Positions 44,400 through 57,616 of a DNA stretch of 64,000 bases are shown one piece after another. A model generated the notes under the pieces. The model was not told the DNA's origin and did no database searches. It saw only the letters and a program-made list of their open reading frames with translations. This DNA comes from Ophioderma brevispina (lineage: Eukaryota; Echinodermata; Ophiuroidea; Amphilepidida; Ophiodermatidae): the NCBI GenBank assembly GCA_023653785.1, contig JAMKCH010035833.1, forward strand, positions 124,001 to 188,000, given 5' to 3'. How positions within the stretch are numbered: position 1 is the first letter of the stretch; the number at the start of each line of letters is the position of its first letter. The position numbers were made by a program, and so were the translations under genes.

Positions 44400-45800
44400 T
44401 TGTATTAAGTTTGGAGTCATACCTTGAGTGTGTGTCCTTTGACCTTGATGACCCCTAATGACTTTGTTGTGCCTTTTAAAATTGTCGTGCATCACAATGC
44501 ACCCCACCCCTCAATAATGTCCTACACCAAAAGATTACCCCATTTGACCAGACTCTTGGCCTTGGATTAACTTCTGAGGACCTTGTTGTGACCTTTAACC
44601 ATTTCGGCATCACCAATCAACCCCGCCCACCAAGTTTGTCTGTGCATGTCCACACACCAATGTTTACCCCATTTGACCTTGAATGACCCTGCATGACCTT
44701 GTTGTGACCTTTACAAATTTGAAAAATCGACCCCACCTTCCACGCTTTCCAAGTCCATACACCAATGTTACCCCATTTGATCTTGAATTACCCCCTGATG
44801 ACCTTGTCGTGACCTTTACAATTTGGTATCAACAATCGACCTGCCCACCAAGTTTCGTCGGATACACCAAAGTTTACCACTTTTGATCTCCTTTGAACTG
44901 GAATGACCCCTGATGACCTTGTTGTGCCCCTTTAAGATTTTTGGCGTTCAAAAAATCGACCCACCCTCCATGTTTCAAGCCATACACCTACGTTTATCCC
45001 ATTTGACATCCTTTGACCCCTGATGAACTTTGATCCACTAACCATACAACCTCGGTCTTAGGACGGTTAAGGAGCACCCAACCACCAAGTTTAGGAATGT
45101 GCGACCCGAATCTCCGAGAGAAACAAAGTTTAACTCCTTTGACTTGAATGCCCCTAATGACCTTTGTCCTGACCTTAAAAATTTTCGGCATCAAAAACCA
45201 ACCCCATCTCCAATCTTCACAATCAACCCCATCTTCATGTCCATACACCAATGTTTACCCCATTTGACCTTATTGACCTTGAATGACCCCTGATGACCTT
45301 TGATCCACTAACCAAAACAACCTGTCCTCGGACGGTCAAGGGGCACCCACCCACTAAGTTTCAGGAACGTGCGACCCTTGGTCTTCGAGAAACAAACGTT
45401 TAACCTCATTTGACCTTGAATGACCCCTAATGACCTTGTCCTGACCTTCAAAATTTGGAGCATCAAAAACCGACCCAACCCTCCAAGTTTCTTCCAAGTT
45501 TGATCCACTAACCAATACAATCTCAGTATTCGGACGGTCAAGGGGCACCCACCCACCAAGTTTCAACCTCAGTCTCTGAGAAAATAGACACGGTCCATTT
45601 GACCTTGTTTGACCTCAAATGACCTCCAATGACCTTTGATCCACTAACCAATACAAACTCGGTCTTCGTTCGGTCAAGGGGCACCCAGTTCACCCATGCA
45701 CCCACCAGGTTTCAGGACCATGCGACCCTCGGTCTCCGAGAAAATAGACGCAGTCAGACACACAGACAGATAGACAGACCGACCACGGTATTAATATATA
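44400..45800 (-). repeat. Tandem array rich in AGGTCA half-sites, orientation 2
   Basis: Reverse complement of the 30155-31250 array, ending with gacagatagacagaccgacc and ggtattaatatata, the same boundary as at 30155 inverted. Units contain tgaccttgaatgacccctga, tgaccttgttgtgacctt and ccaccaagtttc. It is longer than the first array and includes more complete gtgcgaccc / tctccgagaaa units. Confidence 0.85.
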
Positions 45801-46985
45801 CATGTGGGCCATTCCATGTCAACATTCGAGATGTGCACCGCAGCACGTCATGGATTTTTTTCGCTTTTAGTGTGGTGGTAGACATTGATGAGATAAGAAA
45901 ATCCTGAAATTTTGAGCGTCATAGTCCATTTTGTTTTCCCGCTAGAGCAATTGGAAATTTAGGGGGGGTCACCATCAAAAGTGCCTCCGGATGTGAAAGA
46001 CTATGTTGAGAGGGTCACAGATTAATGGAGGCCCTCCAAAACTTTGAAAATTCACTATCTGGGTAATAATGTGGTGTAGAATTTCAAATCTGGCATTAGA
46101 TAGACAAAGAAAATCTATAGCGGTTACTTTTTGGATTAATGAGGCGTAAATATGCACCTTTGTTCATTCGGGGCCAAAGTTTGGGGGGGTCATACTCCAA
46201 AAGTAAGAATATTTACTGCCAATCTTTTAGTCAATCAGAGTTACATAGTAGAACTTTAAAACCAATACAATTACGAACACATTAGAACAGAGAAAAGTAA
46301 CATTTTTTTTTAAATAAATGAGGTACAGGGCCCATGAAAAATGGAAGTGTACTTATTGAAAACATTTTGACCCCCCTTGAAAACCAATGCTGACATTCGA
46401 CACCACCCTTCTACTTAAGAGATGTTGAAGATAATGACATTAAACAACTTTCCTTGAAAGAACAAGCTTGGGTTGTCTCATTTTCACAAACCAAAAAATA
46501 CCACTCAAAGTTACCACATAAGGTAGATGTGACACAGAGGTCATTGTACATGCACAGTGTATAATCACCCATAATTTTTTGTGTGTTTTGGCCTTTCTTG
46601 GGGTAATCAAACAAAGTTTTTTGTTGTTGAAAACATCAGGCATCAAGGGACACCAGCTGGTTCTTTAAAGAATAGGTCTTTAGGGATGTATCTTCAAATA
46701 TTGAAGTAGCGGGGTGCTGTGGAATGTCACATGATTTTCAGGGGGGGTCAATATATGTCAAATGCATAATTAGTATTTTTCATGGGCTGTAACCGATTAT
46801 TACTACCAGAATATATTTATTATTGTCCTGGTTAAGAAAGTTTTCCTGAAGTGTGACTCAGATTAACAAAAAAAAATGGACACTACAAATTATTGTTACT
46901 TGTGAGTGCTGACCCCCAAACTGTCCCAGAATGAAAGATAATGCATCTTTAACCCAAATAACTTTAAAAGTAAGGAGCTATCACA
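45801..46985. other. No gene seen; GGGGGGGTC words at intervals
   Basis: Short runs such as agggggggtcaccatcaa, gggggggtcatactcc and gggggggtcaatat recur roughly every few hundred bases. This may be a decayed element. No ORF of note. Confidence 0.4.
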
Positions 46986-46989
46986 TTTT

Positions 46990-47435
46990 GGAAGCCAGAT
47001 TTGAATCTACACCAAAACATAAACCAGAAGTGATTTTGAAGTTCTGGAGGGTTCCATTACAGGTTTAGGCCCGTTCAAAGTGTCTTTCACACCACACAGC
47101 ATTTTTGGTTGTGTTTGTAACAGGGCTTTCAGCCAATGCGGCCCCCTAGCATATGGAACTCTTTGCCTTCTCTGTTCGCCACTCCAAGTCCTTGTTAAGA
47201 AAGCTCTAAATTTCATTTTTCCAAGAGTGATTGTGTGCTGAAATGGCGTTTTTTGTTATTGCCTCAATGATATTTAATATGCAGCTGTTTTCTTTTATAC
47301 AAACAGGTATTGTAAAAGTTGAACCATGTTTTAGGTAAATAGTAATTACTCTCTCTTTTTTAAAGAGCTTGGACCTTGTTTGAAGAAGGCGCTATATCAA
47401 ATGCCGTTTGTATTTGTATTGTATTATTGTAAATC
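46990..47435 (+). pseudogene. LINE 3'-end relic
   Basis: Plus-strand text reads roughly AFSQCGPLAYGTLCLL, then VKKALNFIF. It matches the terminal motif found after RT domains of CR1/jockey-like LINEs (F-x-x-x-x-P-x-x-WN-x-LP, then LKT-x-LF). A 3' UTR follows, ending gcgctatatcaaatgccg then (ttgta)n at about 47405-47430. Conserved positions are degraded. Confidence 0.55.
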
Positions 47436-47639
47436 CCCTGAATTTCTGATTTCTGCTGCGGGAAAACGACAGGATTATTGAAGCTCAAAATTTCAGGATT
47501 TTCTTTCTCATCAATACTATCATCACACCAAAAAAGAAAAAAATCCATGACATTCTGCTGTGCCATCTCTACTCGAGTGTTGACATGGAATAGCCCGATG
47601 TCGAATATTTTGTCATGACCCCTTTTTTTTTAAAAACCA

Positions 47640-48150
47640 TTTTTCCGGCCATCAACAATCGACTCCCCCCTCCAATTTCATGTTCCATACACCAATGTTT
47701 ACCTCATTTGACCTCCTTTGACCTTGAATGACCTTTATTACCTTTGATCCACACCAATACAACTCGGTGGTGGGTGCCCCCTTGCCAGTCGAAACCAAGT
47801 TTCAGGAACGTGTGACTCTCGATCTCCTAGACACCAACGTCGACATCACAATCGACCCCACCCTCCAAGTTTCATGTCCTACACCATGTTTACCCTTTTC
47901 GCTCATTTGACCCGTGAATGACCCCTGATGACTTTTGATCCCCAGACAATACAATTTGGTCTTCGAACGTTCAAGGGGCACCCACCTACCACGTCTCCGA
48001 AAAACCACTGACTACCCATTGACATTCTTTGACCTTGAATGATCCCGATGACCTTTGATCCACTGACCATCGAAATTGATTCTCGCCCGCAGCCTAAGCT
48101 ACACCTACCCACTTAGTTTCCTGCCGTATGATCCTTGGCCATCCAGACAG
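47640..48150 (-). repeat. Partial AGGTCA-type array, orientation 2
   Basis: Contains cacaatcgaccccaccctcc, tttgaccttgaatgaccttt and aaggggcacccac, in the same orientation as 44400-45800 and separated from it by a LINE relic. Diverged. Confidence 0.75.
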
Positions 48151-51100
48151 ATCACATGGACTATCTCCTTCTCTTCAGTGGTAGTCCAATGAGACAATTG
48201 GGTTTTCCACGTGGTTGTAAAACTAAAAGTAACCTCATGAACAAATGTGTTTTGATAATGTTGTTTATATGGAAAACGGAGGATTATTTTTAGAAATGTT
48301 AATTATGATCATTTTCCTGACTGCCATCTGTTATGACTCAATATCCATAAAACATAACAGGTGAAAAATTATCGTGGCCCCCAGTCCGGTCCCCCCAGTA
48401 AGTGGTTCCCCAACTCATGTTTTACCTCGGGTCGTGCCTCTAAATGGGCAACCCCCGGGGGAAACCCATCTGTTTTGGCGTCGATAACTCGGGTGGGTCA
48501 TTTGCATAAACATCGTAAAAATACACGTGCTTGTATCGACCTTTTTGCTCCGCTTCGACACACTGGTGTGTGTGTAAAATTTTTTGGGGATCACCATGAG
48601 CCAAGCACATTCACATTCTTGCTGTTGTTTTCTAGTCGAACCTTCAGATCGTCGTATTGGGAGTCTGGTGTTAAGATTGATACCTTTCCCTAATTGGGTT
48701 GGGTCCCTGTTTTGTTAATTTGTACTATCTTTCGGCGTTTTTCTCAGGCTAATATTTAAATTTTTCAAGGTTATATTTACCACCTGCAAACATGGTAAAA
48801 TACATACACACACTGTAGGCCTGCTTGGCGATCGAGTATATTTGAAGAAATCAAGACGGCTACTTTTCGCATTGGTATGGTGCGGACGTCATCCGACAGC
48901 TGTGTTTGTTTGTTCCATTAGGCCTATGGTTCGGCGTTAACGGAAAGGAAAGATCAATCAAAATTAGGAGACATGGCAAGTAGATCAGGGGCGTGGACCA
49001 AAATAACAACCTGTATAACAATTCTGTTGTCCCCATTGAGGGGCTAGGGGAAAACCAAGGTGGTAAATTCATATAAATTATACAATCACATACTGTCTGT
49101 TTCCCGCACATAAAACTGCACATTTTTCTTTAAAATAAATAAATGTCACCCCTCAATTTCTTTTCCCCCATAATCAGAGACCAATGGATATGTATAGACT
49201 TCATGCAACCATGAGCTCACGAATATTACAATGGGCCCGGTATGTGGGGCCATTTTTATAGCCAGGTGTTACCACCCTCCACAATTCGGGTGAGTAACAA
49301 ATAACCTCATCCTCTTTCCACAATAACTAACCCGTGTACATTATATATAGGTCGTTTGACACTAATTTTCTTCTGAAATGCGGTAAATGAAAGAAAGTGA
49401 AGTTCAGCAATAAGTTACGGATTTCGGTTCTGCACAAAGTTGTTGTTCAAAGCTTGCCCAGCAACATTCTCTCATGTTTTGTTCTGTTTCTTTCTTCTCC
49501 TTTCGAATACAATGATGAATAACTGGCCAAAGTTAATTGAACACGCACTCTAGAAGCTCATATTTATTTATTTTGTGATAATGAGGTTAAGTATTTTGTC
49601 CTGAAAAGTACTCAGTCTAAATTGTAGAGCGGTAACAGCTGAATCTATTCATCTGCGTGACAATTAACACTGGTCCTGGCACTCCCATATAAAGGGAATC
49701 GGAATTGTTTTTCTACACGAGCGCATACCGGGGCCGGTGATTGAATATCTTTAACACTCCATTGTTGCTGAGTTCTTGTGCATCCATTAGTCACTGATAT
49801 GGGGAAATGAAATTGAGGTGACATTTTATTCTTATTCTTTTTTTCAAGAAAATGTGCCAGTTTAATTGTGGAACAAGGATATATGATTTTAATAATTTAT
49901 TATGAAGTGACACTTGTTTTCCCCTAGCCCCCCCGATGGAGAGACAAACAAAACAACAGCATAAGAATGACATGTCCCACAGCCTAAGGTACTGAGAGAC
50001 TCGAGAAATAAGGAGATTTAGATTTTATGGGGATCAATAAATCATTAATTGGTTATCATGTGCCACGGGCTCTCAAAATATTTTGGACACTTTTGGGGCA
50101 TCACAAAGCCCAAAGTTGCCACCATTTCTAAAATGCAATCTGTCCCTGTGTTATACCGTTTTTCTTGTTTATTTTTTACCGAATGTTTTTGATGTAAACA
50201 TTAAGAAAATTGGGATCTTTGCGACCTGCTGCGAGTCACACACTACTATATCCGATGGTGAATGTACAGCAGCGAAATCTGTCAATCATTCATCCCGACT
50301 TGTACACGTAAATTAACTTTGGCCAATCACATTCGACATTCATTATGAACATGTTATTATTATCAGAACGTAGTTACTACCATGATGAAACATGCGACGT
50401 GACTTTCCTAAATACCATGCAAAATAAAGTTGCTCTCACTCATATCATTCATGAAATCCAACTCTTCCAGAATGTTGTACATTGAGATTTCCAATTAAAA
50501 TTTGAACGGATGTGACAACGCTATTTTATGTATGTTTTTGAACGTAAGACACTGACCTTCATCTTCTCGCTCAAGCTTGTTATTGACTCTGCCTTGGGCC
50601 CGTGCGGACTTCACAAGAACAAGACCAGGTCAGGTGCGCGATGAATCTTGCACCTGACCCTCGGCATTCCATGCAAATTTATGTTATACCATTGCTTGTA
50701 TGGGCAGTAACAATATACTGATGAAATTTTCAATCATTTTGGTTTATCTAACCCATAATAAAACCTATTAATTGCCTATGCTGGGGCAATAATTACACAT
50801 TTACAAAGTGAATACAAATAGAACGCCTGGGGCGCGTGATATAGGCTAGGTATTATTTGATAACCAGCACAAACAAAATCGCCAGCCCTTTCCCAGGGAA
50901 ACTGATGCAGAACAGTGGAGATGGAAACCAATGTTTATCGAGTTGGGTAATTCCCCTGATTGCATATCTATTTGGTCCCTACATTTTTTATGAAAGGTGG
51001 GTCCTTTGTACTAAAAATAGGTCCCTGTTATGGTTTTAATTAGGTTGTTTTATCGTCGCAATTCTCCTTTTTATCCATATTTTACAGTCTAGTTTAAATA

Positions 51101-52565
51101 AAAGTTTCGCCGACAATCAGCTCGTACATTAGATATCATTTAGCCGGGACATTTCCCTGCACATCAATTGCGCTGCGTTATCATTGCTAGACTAACAGAT
51201 CCACCCCGATTTTCAGGCTGCGGCTTTTCCGGGTTTAAAATCTCCCCTTGGGCGTGCGACAACTACCTGTAATCATGCTGGAATAACACTCTCGCTACAG
51301 CGACAAAGATAAAATTGTATGATTTAATTCCCCTGATGACTATTTCTGCTAACATTTTCATTAAAATAACTAACATTATTTTTAAAGTAAAAAAAGCATT
51401 GTGAAGAAGGCTATATAAAACGTACCATGCTTATGGCTTTTTGTGTTTTTTAATATCCTTTTTAAAAAAAATAAAAAAAATAAATGAATTGAAATGAAAT
51501 GTAGAAGTTATGTGTACGCTGGCGTGTAGTTTTAAAAGCTTTCTAATGGGGATTTTGCGTTCAAAAGTAACTTACGCAACATGTTGATGAAAACAGGCGT
51601 GCAAATACTACAGCGGGAGAGACCAAGAGTACAATACAAAGTCAATAACAAATGCAGTGTGGTTTGTGCCTTACTTTTTATACATCAATTCCATGTGTTT
51701 CCAACTCATCCTTTCGTGTCACTTAGACATGTACTTTTCTGGCATTGAATACAGTCGGTGGAAATTGAAACATATAGTCCATCGGCAGAGAAAAATCAAT
51801 TCTATTAAGGAGGGGTTCGCGATCTGCTTTGCAACTATCTAATGCGAGATGGATGTACAAAACATGAAATGCCATCTTATTCGTTCGTTCATGAAACAGT
51901 TGTATCGGGCCACATATTTCTTTTTCTTCTGCCATCGTCCAACTGAATGAACGGCTGTTAAAATTTTCTTGTGGACACATTGTTTAAAATAGAAATTTGG
52001 TGCTCGGGACTAAGGGATTCCACCCCCTGTCACTTCAGGCTTGATTATAAGGTCCTAATCGTTTCATCACTGGATGCCATAGCAGTTCTACTACTGACAC
52101 ATCATGAAATCATAAGACAAACACTAAGGCATAATATTTTTTTTACACAACAGTTAACCATCGTTTCTTTATTAATTTGAAAACCGATGTCCAACGTGAT
52201 ATGTCATGATTCATGAACTGGGTACAACAAATGTTACCCCAGTGCAAAATGACAAAAGGCACCAATATGGTATTACTCTCAACACAACTTTTATTCTTTT
52301 ACATGTAAACTGTATATAAGTATAGCATTTTTTGGAAAGCTTATACTACAAGGATATCAGATATGGCCAAAAGAGAGGCAATATTCAGTGGGGGTAAAAT
52401 CCTATAGGGTGTGAACTCAGAAAAATTACATGTTTTAGTCATTTTAATATACCTTGGTCAATTTTTCCCCAAAATTTGAGGGGTCAAAACAGAATGTGGA
52501 TTTTGAAAGACATGACAAAGGCCCTGCCAAAAATAATAACGGAGATACTAATGTTGTTCTGTTTT
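48151..52565. other. Low-repeat region, no gene recognised
   Basis: This 4.4-kb stretch has few recognisable repeats. Weak coding-like spots were examined without finding a domain or a splice-bounded exon. On the minus strand at 49973, MSFLCCCFVCLSIGGARG is hydrophobic like a signal peptide, but no donor follows. A TATA-like catataaagg at about 49686 could be a promoter element but has no supporting context. If the Ig gene has a 5' end inside the window, this is a plausible place for it. Confidence 0.35.
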
Positions 52566-53230
52566 GACCATACAGGGTGGTCACATCCCTTATATTTGAC
52601 AAAAGGCCATTTTGAAGATTAACTTCTTTAATTCAAGTACTAATCCTATATTACTTGTCAAGAGAAATACATAGGATATGGTTTTCTGTCCAAAGTTATG
52701 ATCAAATAGTAAGTATACCTGGTGATCCATGTATATATACAGGGTGATCCATGTATTACAAAGGGTCATAGGCAATATTTAAAGACGCCCTGTATTTACC
52801 ATTTTGAGCAGAGATGACAAACCTATATGTTAACTTAACAAGTGTAACAAGGGCCACTTTCTTACTAATACTACGTGAAATTGTATTCCCATAGCTACTA
52901 CACCTGTTTGACATTACAAACTTCATACTGAAAAATGCAAAAATACAACGGAATCGCCCGGCTTATTGAGCAACATATGTCGTCAAGTTCTTGAACCCTG
53001 AATGTTTTTATGAATCATATTATTCCTATAACCAAATTAAATCATGCTTTCGTTGTATACTAATTTACAACCTTTCTTGTTTGAACTTTGACATACTCAT
53101 AAAATGTCTCCCAACTCATGTGACCCATACAGTCCCACCCAAAATGCCACAATTTTGGTTGAGGATGACATTTGTCATGAAATTCAATATATTAATCTCA
53201 TTAGGCTTTACCGTTTAATATAAGGGATAA
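52566..53230. mobile_element. Possible TIR element (665 bp)
   Basis: The left end, cagggtggtcacatccctta then tatt, is partly inverse to the right end, aatataagggataaccagtg. cagggtgatccatg recurs internally at 52740 and cgccctgtattta at 52787. No transposase was recognised and the target duplication is unclear. Confidence 0.4.
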
Positions 53231-53559
53231 CCAGTGTGATTAAAAGAAGAGAATTAAAGATAATTAAAATCAGAAGTGTAATCCAAGTTTTCTTTCTACT
53301 CTACCCACTCTACCTCGTTTTTTGGCTATATTTTAGCACAGAACACACCGACATTCCCCAAAAGGATCAAAATTGACCTAATTAACATCTAATTTCCTAA
53401 GTATTATATTACATTAGGTACCTTATTTGTATCATGAATTAGATCTATCATTCAGGACAGTGTATGTGCCATTTTGAGCCCCACAAGTGTTTAACTTCTC
53501 TACTTATTTAAATTTTTAGGCGACGCGTTTTCACCCAACCCGTTTGTGTGTAATGTCCT

Positions 53560-53615
53560 ATGCCTCCCCCCCCCCCGCCGGCTCCCCCCCCCCCCCCCCG
53601 CCGTATCCCCCGTAC
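53560..53615. repeat. Poly-C runs
   Basis: Runs of 13 and 17 C separated by gccggct, followed by gccgtatccccc. The minus strand has matching G-runs. Homopolymer length may be affected by sequencing. Confidence 0.8.
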
Positions 53616-55749
53616 ATATCTGAAGGTTTCGACCGTAACTCTCATAATACTAATCCATAGGGCTGAAAATGGTTTTAAAATTTAGTCTTAAAGAGGCCGT
53701 CTTCTAGCAAAAATAGACATCAATTCTTTGAACAAGTCAAATATAACAGATCCCCACCCCCATTTTAAGTGTACCCAGGTTCATGACATACGGCCATATC
53801 TATTACACATTTTATCATTAAGAACCCAAAGGACCCTATGAGTGCCAATGGTTCACTCCAACCGTACTGAAAGTCCGAGGTTTGAATTGTCGCATGGCAA
53901 CAGGCCGAGGCCGGACACACCATTACAAAATTAGGGGAGAACGTGATCAAATTAACACAGGCTCTTTCTCCAAATAAGGAAAATAGCTACATTCGTAAAA
54001 TATAACGATAGGCCCCTAACATTAAGAAAGAAAACAAACTCCTAACAAAAACTCCATTGCCATACACCAATCCGGGACGCCCCTCGAACCAGTACTCCAT
54101 TTATGATTTAACACCACTTCATCCTCCCCTTCCCCCAAAACATTTAAAATGGTTCGCTCTTAACATTTCAGTGTCTTTTATATCAATTAAGCAAAATAGG
54201 TGCACATTAGGCGAAACTTAAAAAAACATGTGATAAACACCAATAACACAGTAGGCCATCGTGGAGGTCATCATAGAAACTTGAGCTGTCTTCGTCGTTT
54301 TTCCGTCGATATCTTACTGCTTGTTACATCACAGCCGACTTCACATCTTTTGTGGCTCTCATCCAGGGTGTGTTACACTAACCCTGCTCAAGGGCGGTAG
54401 TTAGAGGTCACTGTAACTGGAACACGTCCATATTGCCCCAGGGCTAGGACGTCAGGGATGTGGAATACAAGTGGCGGCTGCAAGTCGAATATGCAAAGTT
54501 GGCCTTCTCTTGCAATCGTGTTGACCTCTGTCCTTGCCACTTCTTGTTAGCACTTGGAAGCACCAGGGTAGTATATATAGCACTTATTACTTACATTTTC
54601 GGATGCAGTACCCCGCTGCAACCGCTAAACACGTTGCACACAAAACAATAGGTGTAAGAGTAAGAAAGACGACAAGCGTAGGCATCCAAAGATGCCCGAA
54701 AAAACACAAAAACATCCTCAAACTGACTGCCGTCACTAAAATTCAACAAAATAAAAACCTACGGCAAAAGGCACATCACCTCTAGAACAAAATTTGCCGA
54801 AATTTCGGCGGAAAGGGCGGACATTTAAACGGTCCCCCCGACTAGTTTCGCCAACAAGAACCGACATATTAAAACACGCCGCTCGCGATCGCAACAACCC
54901 ATCATTGAGGGTTAAAAAATACAAAAACTTTTAAACCGAATACTGTTTACATACACCACTCTAAAACTATTCACAATACAACTTATCTTTTCAGAGGGAA
55001 TACTTAAAGGAGCATTCTGATCCATCAACGCTCGTCAACCCCCCTCCCCCCCCCCGACGTATTAAAAAGTTGAGGTTTTTATGCTCTGCACCGTTAGCCT
55101 AAGTAATCCATGTGTACATGTACCTAACTTCACATACAAATTCGGGTCGCACTGCAAGAAATTTGCAATTTTGTATTTTCTGTCCGTAAACGGACAGAAA
55201 TTTACAGCACAGTAGCCTATGTGACCGTGGGAAACAAGCAATTACCTAACACAAAACCGCAACTCGGAATCAACTAAAAATTTGTGAATAACTTTTCTCA
55301 GGTTATCTAATGAACCATGAATAAACAGAAGGTGCTGAAGCACAAAATAACACTGTTAAATAGAATTCTGCCAATTGTTAATGTCAAATGTAACTCCCAT
55401 ATGACCTACATAAAATAAAACCAAGTTCTTGTAGGACAATTGCCAGCTACACTATTTTGAACTCATTGTTTTGGGTTGGGCACCTTTGAAACTCCATTTG
55501 ACCTTTGGACAAGAATTCTATTAATGCCCCAGTTGAACACGACATCCTTGTCCATTTTGGTAAAGAAGTTGTTTAAAGTGTATATAGCCAACACCCATCC
55601 AATCTACCCTAACTCTGTGAGTTTTCCCGTACAATAGTCTAGTTCAAGAATTCAATGAGATTTATAGAGCTTTATTCAGTCGGGCATATGGGTCATTCAT
55701 CAGTTGATCAAAGGGTGACATGGCTCTGTATCATCAAAAGTATCACTAC
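53616..55749. other. No gene recognised
   Basis: The 54.1-54.9 kb part is slightly more GC-rich and has ORFs on both strands, but none with a recognisable domain. ccgtaaacggacagaaatt near 55183 forms a small hairpin. Nothing else is supported. Confidence 0.35.
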
Positions 55750-56740
55750 TTTTGATACGTTGATTATCATGTAGATTTCACCTTTGGGTGTGTAAGTAAT
55801 TGACAAAGTTTGTAGACCATACCATGTGGTCTTGGTCCAATGTATATAGAAAACATGCCGTTTGATGAACGTTGCATTTAGTCTGCATTTCACCATTCAT
55901 TTTTGACATTACGTATGAATTTTGTCCAAATGATTTTGTGTACTAATTGAGGGCATAAGTCACCAAATAAAGAGTAACTAATGTAAATTTGTGACTAAAT
56001 AAAGCAAATATTGGCCAGATTGCACTGTTTTGACATGGTGTCCATGTTACGTCCCTTATTAACATTTGTGTTCACTTTTCAAGTTCCCGATGGTATAACG
56101 TGGTAATTTATTACCACAACTTAAGTTTTTCTCTTGTTGGGCAGTGTGCGTCCCTAAACATATACATTTATTTAGTTTTTGTATGATTATGCACTATTTT
56201 GTCCCTGTACGAAAATATTGCGTGCAAAAAAGTGTTTGACATAAATATTTAGCATTAAATTTGTCACATTTTGAGGGGAGGACCAATTAATTATCACAAC
56301 TAAATACTGTAGGTCTCAGAGACACAACTGCAACATGTCAAACTCTTGTAGTGGTAGTAAATCCCCACACATATCAGAACCAATACCAAAGGCAAAACCC
56401 ATATGCATAAAAATGTGGACTTAACATGGACACCGCAAAAAATGAACAAATCTACCCATTTCACTTTTATTTGGTTACAAACTTCAACAATTTAACTTTG
56501 CTTTAGTGCATTTCATACTCTTTCATTAGTACACAAAATTATTTTAATAAATTCATATTGTAAATGTTAACAAAATGAGAATTTGTGAAATTCAGACGTA
56601 ACATGGACACCGTGTCCAATGTTCCTCAAACAGGCATGTTTTCTATCATACCTTGGACAAGACACATGCGTATGTCTACAAACTTTGTCAATTTCTTGCA
56701 CACCCAAAGGTGCATCTTACATGAAATAACTGTCAAGGTG
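55750..56740. repeat. ~1-kb fold-back element
   Basis: The left arm from about 55768 (tttcacctttgggtgtgtaa, aattgacaaagtttgtagac, gaaaacatgccgtttgatga) faces the right arm ending about 56725 (tgtctacaaactttgtcaat, cacacccaaaggtgcatctt). gtccatgttacgtc and its inverse acgtaacatggac mark the inner parts at 56039 and 56598. The arms are about 300 bp and diverged. No coding sequence. Confidence 0.75.
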
Positions 56741-56741
56741 T

Positions 56742-57080
56742 GCATTATGTTCTAACCATTTTCCCCAGATTGTCCGAGTGAGATGCAAACTATTTCATCT
56801 GATTTTAGTTTTGGGGTCATAACTTTTATTGGATATAGATATTTCAACCAAATTTTCAGCAATTACTTCTAATACGTTCTACTTTCAACTCCGGAAAGAT
56901 TCTTACCAAATATGCTTGCTTTAGGGAACGGTCATTAATAACAATGCCCATGTCAAATTTATACAGGTTTAGCCTGTCGTCATGTCAGAAATATATAGGA
57001 AGAATTTCAAGGTTGTTCAGACTTCTTTGATTTGTAATTTGTTTCATTTAGTTGTAATTGTAAGTCTCACGATTGCAATG
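56742..57080. other. No feature recognised
   Basis: AT-rich sequence between the fold-back and the LINE 3' tail. Confidence 0.4.
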
Positions 57081-57339
57081 TGCTAGTAGTAGTATTAGTA
57101 GTAGTAGTAAATCCAACATTTTAAATCTGTTTTTGTCCCCGTAAATGGGGGTAGCCAGATTTACCTCGCACTCAAAGCAATCACCCTTACTCCCTCCTTC
57201 CACTTCGCCCGATTCAATGCATCCTCCATCCTCAACCCACTCCCACACTCCTCCTCCACTTGCTTTATATATTCCATGTCCTCTTTGGTCATCCCCTCCT
57301 CCCAAAACCGCCCACCTCAAACTCAAAAGCCCTTCTCAA

Positions 57340-57485
57340 GGCTTATTATATCTGACGAAACAAAACGAAACGGGCTCAGAGCACACGCTTTATTCCGTCA
57401 GAGTATAAAATGTATGATAACGGAATAAAGCATGTAATCCAATGGGTGCACTGAGCCTGTTTCGTTTCGTCGAATATAATAAGCC
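57340..57485. mobile_element. hAT MITE with TSD CTTCTCAA, inside the LINE
   Basis: A 146-bp element, GGCTTATTATATCTGACGAA at the left and its inverse (two mismatches in 22) at the right. It is flanked by a perfect 8-bp duplication (57332-57339; 57486-57493). Removing it restores the LINE reading across DDEHVLRRAFEFEV. The interior contains tttattccgt in both orientations. Confidence 0.9.
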
Positions 57486-57616
57486 CTTCTCAAAACATGC
57501 TCATCATCCCACCTCAGCACACGCCCACACCATCACACCCCAAACCAAACAATTGCACCAAGTCCCGTCTTCTTCCTATCATCCAACTTCACACCACTCA
57601 TTGCTCTCATCACTGC

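Noticed and set aside
49791..49973. Possible signal-peptide exon MSFLCCCFVCLSIGG on the minus strand
   Set aside because: No donor site follows in the right phase and no link to the Ig exons can be shown.
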